Assembly: GCF_023554995.1 (NCBI RefSeq)
Contig: NZ_JAMJPK010000011.1
Coordinates: 20,122-84,121, forward strand
Source: Halomonas gemina
Lineage (GTDB): Bacteria; Pseudomonadota; Gammaproteobacteria; Pseudomonadales; Halomonadaceae
Direction: 5' to 3'
DNA: 64,000 nt
Positions within the stretch are counted from its first letter, which is position 1. The number at the start of each line of letters is the position of its first letter. Of this stretch, positions 57,525 to 64,000 are shown in pieces. Both the position numbers and the translations under genes were made by a program. Below the pieces are notes generated by a model. It had not been told where the DNA came from. It ran no database searches and worked only from the letters and a program-made list of their open reading frames with translations.

Positions 57525-57905
57525 TTATTTGTAACGTTGGGCAAGGATTGCTGCCACGGGGTCAATTTCAGGCTCTTCAGTTTTAGGAGCCTGCTTGGCG
57601 TCTGGATTAGACTGAGGTTGGAAGGCTTGCTTGTTTTCAGTTAGGGCTTTAATCTCCCCTTCTTTAGCGGCCAGTACTTCCAATACCTTTCCAAGACTGT
57701 CTTTATCTGGGATGCTCATAAAGGCGGAAGCGAACTCTTCAACCAATGAGTCATCATAGAGATAAGCTTTCAGCTTCTCTTTAATCTCTTCTGAACTGGT
57801 GTGAGGTTCTGCCTCTTCCTGTGCTGGGGCTTCTTCCGTTTGCTGTTCTTCGTACTGTTGAAACTCCCTCATACGTTCCATCAAGGACTTTTGTTCTTCT
57901 GCCAT
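57525..57905 (-). CDS. Acidic scaffold-like protein
   Basis: A 126-residue strongly acidic, Gln/Glu-rich protein: RMREFQQYEEQQTEEAPAQ, a helical middle (LVEEFASAFMSIPDKDSLGK) and a C-terminal basic AILAQRYK. The composition and position (after portal, before capsid) suggest a scaffolding protein; I see no sequence motif. Its start is 1 base after the previous stop. Confidence 0.55.
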   Translation of the reverse strand: MAEEQKSLMERMREFQQYEEQQTEEAPAQEEAEPHTSSEEIKEKLKAYLYDDSLVEEFASAFMSIPDKDSLGKVLEVLAAKEGEIKALTENKQAFQPQSNPDAKQAPKTEEPEIDPVAAILAQRYK

Positions 57906-58241
57906 TTATCTTTCTCCGAAAATGCTATCAATGTCTTTCCAATCTGACCGCCCACCAGTACCGAATACCATTGGAACGAGTCGCTTTGTCTTCTTTCGTT
58001 TCTTCAAGGACTCTAGGCGTCGTTCAAGAGCCTTGATGTTTTGGGACCAGACTTCAAAGCCCCCTGACTTTTCACGCTGGGGATTAAGGGCAATCTGGTT
58101 AAGGATCGTTTCAAGGGCTTCAATAGAAGCTTCTTGTACGCTGTTCCCTGCTTGTTCTAGGAGCCATTCAAGAACAGTGTCCTGAAGATAGTCACCGTCT
58201 AGGTCACCGATGTTCAGCCGTACTTGTTCAATAGGTGTCAT
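57906..58241 (-). CDS. Hypothetical phage protein between portal and scaffold
   Basis: A 111-residue, mostly helical protein: IEQVRLNIGDLDGDYLQDTV, NSVQEASIEALETILNQIAL, and a basic KALERRLESLKKRKKTKRL. It could be a head-tail connector, since such proteins often follow portal and have this size. Confidence in the role is low. It overlaps the portal stop by four bases. Confidence 0.6.
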   Translation of the reverse strand: MTPIEQVRLNIGDLDGDYLQDTVLEWLLEQAGNSVQEASIEALETILNQIALNPQREKSGGFEVWSQNIKALERRLESLKKRKKTKRLVPMVFGTGGRSDWKDIDSIFGER

Positions 58242-59503
58242 ACGTCTACCCCAATCCGTTCGCTGTACTTGGCTTTAGGAGCCTTACCAATCTCTCTAAG
58301 GTGACTCTCTAGCCCCTGGTCGGGTGTGACTAGCTGGGCATTGGCGAGATTTGCCCAACCCTTCGTCAAGGCTTCCCAATCAAGTTGCTCAATGTCTTCA
58401 AAGATCAATTCAGGGATACGGCTTGTCTCAAGTCCATTGGTTTCAAAGGCAAGTCGAATAGCCTTCTTGAACTCTGAAGAGATAGTCTTATGAAGGTGCT
58501 TCACAAACATCGTAAGAAGCTGAGTCTTACTATCACTGAGAGCGAAGGAACCGCCACCTTCAGAACCAAGACTTAGAAGCATCGTTTGAAGGGATAGTTG
58601 AATCTCGTTATTAAGCCTTGCGATAGTGCTGCCGACTTCAAAGGAACTGTTCCCCTTCTCCCCACCAACGGTAGTGACTTCAAACTGACGTTGACCACCA
58701 TCATAGGTGTCTGAAGGCGTAAGCAGATATGAAGACTTACCAGCGTGGAGAAGTTCAGCTTGCCTTAGAAGATTGTCCGTATAGATAGCTTCGTCACTTG
58801 CTGGGTCTGTCAGGTACTTGGTGATATGGTCGGAAGGAATCGAGATATTGAGTACGCCAGAGAGGTTCTTAGCTACACCAATCGTTTCGTACTCGCTGAT
58901 AATCTCTTTCATCTTCCAAGACTTGTAACAGCCGTGAAGAAGGCTTCTACCTAGCGGGTGATCCTGTGAAGGGTCCAGACGAACTAGAAGGAGCTTTGAA
59001 CCTTCAATCTCAGTTTGCTTGGCTTCTACGTTATCAATCAAGCCATCGTTATCAGCGGGGTCTAAAACTACTCGCTCTAGATTGCCCCGGTTAAATTCAT
59101 AGCGGTTCACGGTTGAAACGTGGATAGGGGAGATATTTTTGAAGACGTACTTACCATTAACACGCTCTAGCACAATTTCATTGAGGCTTGAGCCATATTC
59201 AAGACTGGTAAGGAAGTTCCCCACAAGCTGTTTCATCCCGTATGGCTGCATTCCTTCAAGAGAGGTATTCAAAGCCGTAATTAATGCTTTCTCGGCTTGG
59301 GTACTCTGTTCGTGATAGCCAATCTTGAAAGACCGTGACATAACAGACTTAAGAAAAGACATAGACCCAGAGATAACACCATCCAACATCATTTCACGGT
59401 AAGTACTGAAAGCATTGTTGATGTTCAGGTCATTTCTAGCTAGATGCCCAATTGTGTTTTCTAGGTGGAGTGGGCTCGATTGATGTGTTGTAATGTTAGT
59501 CAT
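58238..59503 (-). CDS. Phage portal protein
   Basis: A 421-residue protein. FLTSLEYGSSLNEIVLERVNGKYV, VRLDPSQDHPLGRSLLHGCYKSW and SLGSEGGGSFALSDSKTQLL are typical of portal proteins of the DUF935 type, in which the conserved GxS-L/Y pattern precedes the wing. The end contains a helix-rich crown. It would form the dodecameric vertex for packaging by TerL. ATG 59503 overlaps the previous gene by 8 bases. Confidence 0.85.
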   Translation of the reverse strand: MTNITTHQSSPLHLENTIGHLARNDLNINNAFSTYREMMLDGVISGSMSFLKSVMSRSFKIGYHEQSTQAEKALITALNTSLEGMQPYGMKQLVGNFLTSLEYGSSLNEIVLERVNGKYVFKNISPIHVSTVNRYEFNRGNLERVVLDPADNDGLIDNVEAKQTEIEGSKLLLVRLDPSQDHPLGRSLLHGCYKSWKMKEIISEYETIGVAKNLSGVLNISIPSDHITKYLTDPASDEAIYTDNLLRQAELLHAGKSSYLLTPSDTYDGGQRQFEVTTVGGEKGNSSFEVGSTIARLNNEIQLSLQTMLLSLGSEGGGSFALSDSKTQLLTMFVKHLHKTISSEFKKAIRLAFETNGLETSRIPELIFEDIEQLDWEALTKGWANLANAQLVTPDQGLESHLREIGKAPKAKYSERIGVDV

Positions 59504-59741
59504 ATGATCCTTCTAGTCGTTTAAGGCTACTCACAAGCTTCTTTTTCCAAGCGGGGAAGGATTCTCGCCAACCCCCGTTGTAATTTATGTATTGTTGTGA
59601 AGCCAAGTAAAGGTACTCAAGATCGTCGGGGAAATTCTCTGCCAGGTAGGCCAGGTACTCATGGAGTTCCTTACTGGCGGGAGTCCACAACATGCGATCT
59701 TTGAAGATGTGAGCGGGGATGTCTTTTAATGTTTCATACAT
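59496..59741 (-). CDS. Hypothetical phage protein
   Basis: An 81-residue acidic, aromatic-rich protein (ELHEYLAYLAENFPDDLEYLYLA). No family recognised. It overlaps the gene before it by 8 bases and the portal start by 8, so all three are translated together. Confidence 0.65.
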   Translation of the reverse strand: MYETLKDIPAHIFKDRMLWTPASKELHEYLAYLAENFPDDLEYLYLASQQYINYNGGWRESFPAWKKKLVSSLKRLEGSYD

Positions 59742-59862
59742 CGTTAAAGTCTCTCTCTAGGATTCGGTCTATGGTCTTGTAAGACACAACAAGCCAGAGC
59801 ATGAACACAGGGGCTACCACCAACGAGAGAGCTACAGTTGATAGGATTGATAGTGCAGTCAT
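59734..59862 (-). CDS. Small single-pass membrane protein
   Basis: 42 residues, mainly one transmembrane helix (LSTVALSLVVAPVFMLWLVV) then a charged tail. The start is at ATG 59862 behind AAAGAGAT; an in-frame ATG at 59895 lacks a ribosome site. It could be a holin-like or membrane-anchoring protein; this is speculation. Confidence 0.5.
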   Translation of the reverse strand: MTALSILSTVALSLVVAPVFMLWLVVSYKTIDRILERDFNDV

Positions 59863-59959
59863 AATTATCTCTTTTTCGGTATCTGAGGTGTCCATTTCTG
59901 GACTGTAAAAACGGGCTGTAACCCGCATTCCACCAGTGAGTTAGGGGGGTCAAAAGGGG

Positions 59960-60009
59960 TAGTTTAACCCCCCCCTCAATAGCTAGGTACAGGGTACCCC
60001 CTTAAACTA
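59960..60009 (-). repeat. Inverted repeat TAGTTTAA/TTAAACTA with C-rich loop
   Basis: Arms at 59960-59967 and 60002-60009 are perfectly complementary. The loop contains seven C in a row and the word GCTAGGTACAGG (59981-59992) also found in the terL-leader loop. It lies between the gene at 60030 and the small membrane-protein gene. Confidence 0.65.
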
Positions 60010-60029
60010 GGGGTTTATGACCTTGTAAC

Positions 60030-60398
60030 TCACTGTTTGGGGCCAGTCCGCTTAGGTATACCCAACAAGGAAGCGTACTTGATTAGCTCTTCAAGAGTCA
60101 TTGTGTACCCTAGTTCAAGGGTCATAGCGATATCAGGATTCTTCTTGATGGCTAGGGTAATCCTTTTGATGTCACCCCAGTTGATACCGTCTTCGTACTT
60201 ACCAAGCTTCGATTCCCCGTGATCGTAAATCCAAACATTGAAGGTACCATCTGGTTGAAAGTGAGCCTTACAATACCGCCCATGTATGTGTGGGTCATGA
60301 TCCCCGTATTCGTCTTCTTCACGGTAAGCCCTGTGAGCGAAGGCATAACCTGTGTCTTCCTTCATATCTGCTATGGTGATTTGTTCAAACAGCCTCAT
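60030..60398 (-). CDS. Hypothetical phage protein
   Basis: A 122-residue protein with a His-rich turn (EDEYGDHDPHIHGRYCKAHF) and IYDHGESKL, resembling DUF4160-like small proteins of phages and plasmids. The His/Cys cluster could bind a metal. Its start overlaps the stop of the preceding gene (TAATG). Role unknown. Confidence 0.6.
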   Translation of the reverse strand: MRLFEQITIADMKEDTGYAFAHRAYREEDEYGDHDPHIHGRYCKAHFQPDGTFNVWIYDHGESKLGKYEDGINWGDIKRITLAIKKNPDIAMTLELGYTMTLEELIKYASLLGIPKRTGPKQ

Positions 60399-60730
60399 TA
60401 GAAAGGAGCCTCCTCAGAGAGGTACTTATCAAACAACTCTTCAAAGAGTTCATCCCCCACACCTAACAGGTAGTCGGCTAGTTCAATCACACACTCAGGG
60501 TCTTGATACCAAGCGGTAGCCGCCTCCATAAGTGCAGCACTGGTATAGGTAAGGAAGTTCTTTTCAGCCTCTCCAAAGGTCGGGAATGGACCCATGTAGC
60601 GGGGTGCTCCTTCAGTGTCGTGATGAACAGAGAGGAACTTAGTCTGGTGAGGTACAACACCACGGTAGCCGCTATCAATCATAATGGCGGTTTGAACGTG
60701 AGTTTGGATGTAGTCTGGAATGTTGGTCAT
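60398..60730 (-). CDS. Hypothetical phage protein
   Basis: A 110-residue protein with an aromatic N-terminal half and an acidic C-terminus (EELFDKYLSEE). No family recognised. ATG 60730 is 8 bases after AGGAG. The 225-base leader before it holds two long-range hairpins. Coupled to the next gene. Confidence 0.6.
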   Translation of the reverse strand: MTNIPDYIQTHVQTAIMIDSGYRGVVPHQTKFLSVHHDTEGAPRYMGPFPTFGEAEKNFLTYTSAALMEAATAWYQDPECVIELADYLLGVGDELFEELFDKYLSEEAPF

Positions 60731-60754
60731 TTGGTCATCTCCTAAGTTTGAAAA

Positions 60755-60840
60755 CACGCAGTAGGGAGAAAGCCAGGCGGAGATAACTCTAGGGTGACTA
60801 ATCCCAGATGCTTAGAACCTGACTCTCTCTCTACTACGTG
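60755..60840 (-). repeat. Long-range hairpin 1: 15-bp arms with two mismatches
   Basis: CACGCAGTAGGGAGA (60755-60769) pairs with TCTCTCTACTACGTG (60826-60840), with a 56-base loop. It is 25 bases upstream of ATG 60730 on the minus-strand RNA, directly before its ribosome site. Confidence 0.72.
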
Positions 60841-60845
60841 CTTAA

Positions 60846-60971
60846 TTGAAGGCTCTCTGAAGAAGGCCGGGAAAAGGAAACGCTAGGAGGAACATGGCGG
60901 TAAACTCCTAACTGATAGCTGGGTAACTAAGCCAACTATTTATCACCCGACCCTCTACAGAGAGCCTTCAA
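60846..60971 (-). repeat. Long-range hairpin 2: perfect 14-bp arms
   Basis: TTGAAGGCTCTCTG (60846-60859) pairs with CAGAGAGCCTTCAA (60958-60971), with a 98-base loop that has its own GGGTGAT/GTTACCC stem. It starts 5 bases past the HTH gene's stop. Confidence 0.8.
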
Positions 60972-60975
60972 CGGA

Positions 60976-61434
60976 TTAAAGTGTGTACTTGAAGGCGTTA
61001 CCAGAGGGGTACTGTTCGTACCACGCTTTGATAAACTTGGTATCTGAGAATGGCTGAAAGCCTTCCCGGTAGGTATTCATCTTGTACCATTCAATGAGGG
61101 CTTCTTTTTGTTGTTCTTCTGTCCCCACAAAGTAGAACAGCGGATGAACGTAGATTAGGTACTCGAAACGGGAATCCTTCTCCACGTGAAAGATATCTTT
61201 GTTCTGAAGCACTTGATGGATATACTGACGGGAAACACCCATACGTCTAGCTAGGTCAGAGATTGAGATACAGATGATGTTCTCTTCAACAACACTGTGA
61301 CAGACTTTACGGACTAGGTTAGTCTTGTCGTATGCCTGTTTGTTAGAAGCTAGAGAGCCGTGATAGCTTACTGTGTTAGCTGTGATCCTGATTGCTTCAA
61401 GATTGTCAATGTAGGTTCGGGATAGTTCGTTCAT
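60976..61434 (-). CDS. HTH-containing protein
   Basis: A 152-residue protein. Residues 56-77, ISDLARRMGVSRQYIHQVLQ, form a clear helix-turn-helix. The rest is mixed and aromatic-rich (YLIYVHPLFYFVGTEEQQKE). It could be the regulator of the element or a replication accessory. It follows the helicase gene by 18 bases, so it is in the same transcript. AAAGGAA precedes ATG 61434. Confidence 0.68.
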   Translation of the reverse strand: MNELSRTYIDNLEAIRITANTVSYHGSLASNKQAYDKTNLVRKVCHSVVEENIICISISDLARRMGVSRQYIHQVLQNKDIFHVEKDSRFEYLIYVHPLFYFVGTEEQQKEALIEWYKMNTYREGFQPFSDTKFIKAWYEQYPSGNAFKYTL

Positions 61435-61452
61435 TTTGTTCCTTTGTTCTAG

Positions 61453-62940
61453 TCATGCTGCTTTCAGGTACCCCCGCAAAGTCTTGGGGCACTTAATACC
61501 GAATTCAGCCATTAAGTCTTTTTGAGTCCACTTCTTACCGTTAGGCTTCCGTGACTCCTGCATTTCTGACCAGCGTTTACACACAGCCTTAATCAACTCG
61601 TCCTTTGCCATTGCTTCTTTCGAAGGGGCTTTCTTGTATGGCTTCAGCATTTGAGACTTGTCGATCACAGCACCTTCAAGCATCTCTTCCAGTGCAGTCG
61701 CATCGTTTAGAGTAGGGACAGCCACCTTCACCTGTTGGGTCTGGTTATCTACTTCCCTTTGATTAGTCCTGAGAATTGCTTGTGCCAGTGGATCAAGGAA
61801 CCGTTCATGTCGAATGCACCCTAGACAATGGTCAATATGGTCTTCCTCAAAACCCATAAGCTCGAACATCTCAAGAATCATTTGCTTCTCGATAGGCTCA
61901 GGATTGCCGTGGATGATGTTGATGCTTTGTGTTACTTCGTTATGGTCGTTGGTACCACGTGAGTCGAAGTCGATAAGTTCAAGGTTCTTCTTCCCTTTGA
62001 ACGCTGGCATCATCCACTTATGAGTTTGAACGATAGTCTTCTTACCACCATCCATGACACTTACAGCATTGTCTGCCACATCCTGCCCGAAGCACTCTCG
62101 GGTGAACTTGTTGTTCTCTGACACAGTACCGTCTGGCAGTGTGGTCATAATCGTCTTGCTGAGGTTCGGAGTATCCACCATGGGCACCAGCACAGGAGGA
62201 ATCTTGTAACCTTTGAAGCTTGGTTGAAGCTCCTCGTTCATTACAGGCTCGAATCCATGAAGTACAAGATGCCAGTAGAAAAGCCAGCAATGGACAGCAG
62301 CACCCATCACTGTGAACTCTTCAGCACTCTCGACAATCGGTCGCCAGTCGTGGTAATCAACGGACTTGATGATGAAGCCCTTGGGTCGCCTCTCTACCGA
62401 TACCCGTGCAGTGCTTGAAGACATGCCCCGGAACATCACTTCGCAAGATGTCTCTTCAGTACCTTGATACTTGAAGAACTGTTCTCGCATCTCATCTTGA
62501 GTGATGAAGCCTTGGTACCCACACACATCTGTGTCTTCATCTACTTTAACGAATTCATCGAACAGTGCGTGGAACGCTGAGAAAGGTACAATCTTGGTAC
62601 GCTGATACTTGTTCAGGCTGGGAACCTCGTCCACTACCACCTTCCAGCCCTTCAGGAGACTCGGAGACACGTTCAGCAGGCTTGCTTGAGTGGTAACGAT
62701 GTGTCCCTCACCACCTGCCAGAGCATCACTTAGACGGTCTGCTGTGCGGCTCTCTTCAGACTGGTTTGAGTGGATCACCGTAGGGTTGATTCCTTCCGTC
62801 CGCATACGCTTTGCAACAGACTCGGCAAGGTTGATCTTCGGAACAGCCAGGAGCACACGTTCTTCGTGCTTCGCCCAGTTGATAAACTCACGAGTCTTGC
62901 CAGAGCCCATCAATGCTGAGACTACTTTGAATTGCTTCAT
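61453..62940 (-). CDS. Helicase-like phage ATPase with C-terminal HTH
   Basis: A 495-residue protein. Walker A is SALMGSGKTREFI (GSGKT at 12-16), Walker B VVVDEVPSLNK (about 101-107), and motif Ia-like VTTQASLL lies between. The layout is that of superfamily 2-like helicases, with a diverged second domain. The last 40 residues (KKWTQKDLMAEFGIKCPKTL) look like a helix-turn-helix. It is the only replication-type gene of the element. ATG 62940 follows GAGGA; the longer frame to 63054 has no ribosome site. Confidence 0.75.
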   Translation of the reverse strand: MKQFKVVSALMGSGKTREFINWAKHEERVLLAVPKINLAESVAKRMRTEGINPTVIHSNQSEESRTADRLSDALAGGEGHIVTTQASLLNVSPSLLKGWKVVVDEVPSLNKYQRTKIVPFSAFHALFDEFVKVDEDTDVCGYQGFITQDEMREQFFKYQGTEETSCEVMFRGMSSSTARVSVERRPKGFIIKSVDYHDWRPIVESAEEFTVMGAAVHCWLFYWHLVLHGFEPVMNEELQPSFKGYKIPPVLVPMVDTPNLSKTIMTTLPDGTVSENNKFTRECFGQDVADNAVSVMDGGKKTIVQTHKWMMPAFKGKKNLELIDFDSRGTNDHNEVTQSINIIHGNPEPIEKQMILEMFELMGFEEDHIDHCLGCIRHERFLDPLAQAILRTNQREVDNQTQQVKVAVPTLNDATALEEMLEGAVIDKSQMLKPYKKAPSKEAMAKDELIKAVCKRWSEMQESRKPNGKKWTQKDLMAEFGIKCPKTLRGYLKAA

Positions 62941-63245
62941 GTGTTGTTTCCTCTTTGTGTGTTGGTCATTTCTATCGATGCACATACGCACCAAGAAGAC
63001 ACCTGAAGCCAAGCCGATAGAGGCCGACCAAAGCCCGAGGAAACTCGGAATCAAGTGTCTTGTTGCTGAGTACAGGGGAATCGGTCGCTGTCACAAGGAC
63101 AGACTCACCAAAAAATAGGGAATTTTCCCTTAGAAAGAGAAGTGGAACTTGTCCCCCTCTTTTTCAGGAAGGTGTTAGAAGTCACTGAAACACAACACAA
63201 AAGCGAAGCGTGAAACCTCAGCACCTTTCAAGATTCTTAGCACAA

Positions 63246-63306
63246 GGGAATCCCACAGCCTTTGGGATTTTCCCAAGCCGTGTGGAGTGTCGGAGCCTTT
63301 CGGCAC
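63246..63306 (-). repeat. Two hairpins in the helicase leader
   Basis: GGG-AATCCCA ... TGGGATT-TT-CCC at 63246-63274, and GTGTCGGA-GCCT-TTCGGCAC at 63287-63306. Neither has a T-tract in the transcribed direction, so they are leader structures rather than terminators. Confidence 0.55.
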
Positions 63307-63352
63307 CTGTGTCTGCTAGTGGTGGGTGCTACTTTTCCTTAACTTCTGCTAC

Positions 63353-63382
63353 ATTAGACCACGTTTATAGGGTCTGTGTCAA
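63353..63382 (-). promoter_or_regulatory. Promoter P2 of the element
   Basis: On the minus strand TTGACA (63377-63382), 18 bases, TCTAAT (63353-63358). The spacer contains GACCCTATAA, also found in P1. Confidence 0.6.
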
Positions 63383-63459
63383 CTCTTTTCAGAGCTTATA
63401 AGTGCCTTCTCAAGTGGTTTCTTTCTTTGGTGTTCATTGGTGAAGTTCTCTCTATAAAC

Positions 63460-63476
63460 CCTATGTTATAGGGTCA
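63460..63476. promoter_or_regulatory. Operator-like palindrome over the P1 -10
   Basis: ACCCTAT-GTT-ATAGGGT is a perfect 7-bp inverted repeat covering the P1 -10 box. The half-site ATAGGGT recurs in P2 at 63367-63373. The HTH protein is a candidate binder. Confidence 0.65.
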
Positions 63477-63494
63477 GTAGTACTTGTGTCAATG
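63467..63494 (-). promoter_or_regulatory. Promoter P1 of the element
   Basis: On the minus strand TTGACA (63489-63494), 16 bases, TATAAC (63467-63472). It drives toward the helicase gene. Confidence 0.72.
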
Positions 63495-63875
63495 GGTAAT
63501 GAGAACTTTTACCATTCACCTCTACGTGAGAGAAACACAAGAAACCAACATGAAAAACACTCATATGCTTTGTGAATGGTCTTGCCTGTCGGCAGTGAAC
63601 TTCACAGTGGTAGGAGTTCCCCACCAAGGATACCTTCGGCTCTCGCCTCGTTGGTTTGATTCTACTTGATGGAAGGGTCACTTCAACCAACAAGGAAGCA
63701 ACAGCGACCACCCTTCAACACCTTCCAAGACCTCTAACCTCTTCCCCAGTGATCTTGGGCGGTAGCCCCCTCTGTGTGGGGGAGAGCTTTAGAGTACCCG
63801 TAAGGGCCTTGAAGGTTCCACCCCTGGTGTGGGTACCTGTTTGGTGTGGGAAGCTCTTCTAAGCCCCCTACAAGC

Positions 63876-64000
63876 GTAAGCGTTCGGGCATCACCGCCGG
63901 CGCATGGTCAGGCGGTTTTTTGCCAGTTCTGCGGAAGGAGCTCGTGGAGCTGGCTGGCTTTCTGGGTCGGCAACCGTTCCAGCACGTCCTTCAGGTAGGC
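63876..64000 (-). mobile_element. IS66-family insertion sequence, one end
   Basis: The end begins GTAAGCGTTCGGGCATCACC, which starts with the GTAAGCG typical of IS66 terminal inverted repeats. GC content returns to chromosomal level. The rest of the element lies beyond the window, so its target duplication cannot be seen. Confidence 0.82.
63908..64000 (-). CDS. tnpC: IS66 transposase (TnpC), C-terminal end
   Basis: The last 30 residues on the minus strand, AYLKDVLERLPTQKASQLHE then LLPQNWQKTA and a stop at 63908, match the conserved C-terminus of IS66 transposases (AYLxDVLxRLP ... LLPxxW). The catalytic DDE domain is outside the window. Confidence 0.87.
   Translation of the reverse strand, partial: AYLKDVLERLPTQKASQLHELLPQNWQKTA

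Larger units (their letters stand above)
51387..63875 (-). mobile_element. 12.5-kb phage-like element encoding head, terminase, tape measure and helicase
   Basis: The segment interrupts moxR on the left and abuts an IS66 end on the right. It is AT-richer than the chromosome, and all its genes are on the minus strand. It codes for portal, scaffold-like, decoration and capsid proteins, TerL and tape measure, plus a helicase-like ATPase, an HTH protein and small unknowns. No integrase, repressor, tail tube, tail tip or lysis gene is seen. Coding spans 52262-62940, with ~0.9 kb of repeat-bearing non-coding DNA on each side. Confidence 0.85.
62941..63875. other. Right non-coding flank of the element (about 935 bp)
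   Basis: No convincing gene. It holds two minus-strand promoters, a ~520-base leader with hairpins at 63246-63274 and 63287-63306, and, beyond the promoters, 375 bp with a CCCCC...GGGGG stem near 63763-63782 and repeated GGTGTGGG words near 63828-63850, then the IS66 end. Confidence 0.6.

Noticed and set aside
63590..63672. tRNA-like stretch with GGTTTGATTC resembling a T-loop
   Set aside because: T-stem and acceptor stem do not pair; no cloverleaf can be drawn.

Overview
The window has two parts. Positions 1 to about 51,386 are ordinary chromosome of a high-GC gammaproteobacterium. The gene set (BCCT solute transporter, MscS channel, ZIP and CDF metal transporters, PolB, TrxC, YejK, MoxR) and codon use fit Halomonadaceae (Halomonas or a relative). 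That placement is inference from gene content, not a database match. From about 51,387 to 63,875 the DNA becomes visibly AT-richer, every convincing gene is on the minus strand, and the content is phage-like. The last ~125 bp (63,876-64,000) are the end of an IS66-family insertion sequence.

Chromosomal part, left to right: 1-2,339 is a decayed strip with a partial SWIM zinc-finger gene, a 13-bp tandem repeat, an adaptor/ABC-ATPase deletion fusion, a CPBP protease remnant and a frameshifted nitroreductase. 2,477-12,608 holds a CIA30/Sel1 reading frame, membrane transporters, a GFA enzyme, a CDGSH protein and a NUDIX-metallo-beta-lactamase fusion coupled to a thioesterase. 12,773-25,455 holds RidA, a GlxA-type regulator divergent from a methyltransferase, cell-envelope genes (MscS, L,D-transpeptidase, acyltransferase, ChaN), YbaK, a ClC channel and an orphan solute-binding protein. 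25,466-42,603 holds small enzymes, a DUF6494/ABC-2 exporter operon, a truncated carbamate kinase, YejK, a diguanylate cyclase, TrxC and two exporters. 42,689-50,777 holds PolB, a small DUF1294/phosphoesterase operon, a cupin, a P-type ATPase and a hydroxyacid dehydrogenase. At least four genes carry internal deletions (adaptor/ABC, CPBP, GFA copy, carbamate kinase), three of them in frame.

The foreign segment interrupts a moxR ATPase gene at codon 178. In transcription order (minus strand) it carries two tandem sigma70-like promoters with a shared operator-like word, a structured leader, a helicase-like ATPase, an HTH protein, small unknown genes, portal, a connector-like protein, a scaffold-like protein, decoration protein (gpD-like), major capsid protein (gpE-like), a terminator, a perfect 20-bp hairpin, large terminase, tape measure and a terminator. 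I see no integrase, repressor, polymerase, tail tube, tail tip, fibre or lysis gene. The coding block lies between two ~0.9-kb non-coding flanks with repeats and palindromes. Four intergenic structures in the transcribed region are long hairpins, and two of them share a 12-nt loop word.

The element could be a head-encoding satellite that borrows tails, or a phage fragment left by rearrangement next to IS66. The non-coding flanks on both sides favour a discrete unit, but the right junction is IS66 and the rest of moxR is not in the window, so this cannot be settled here.
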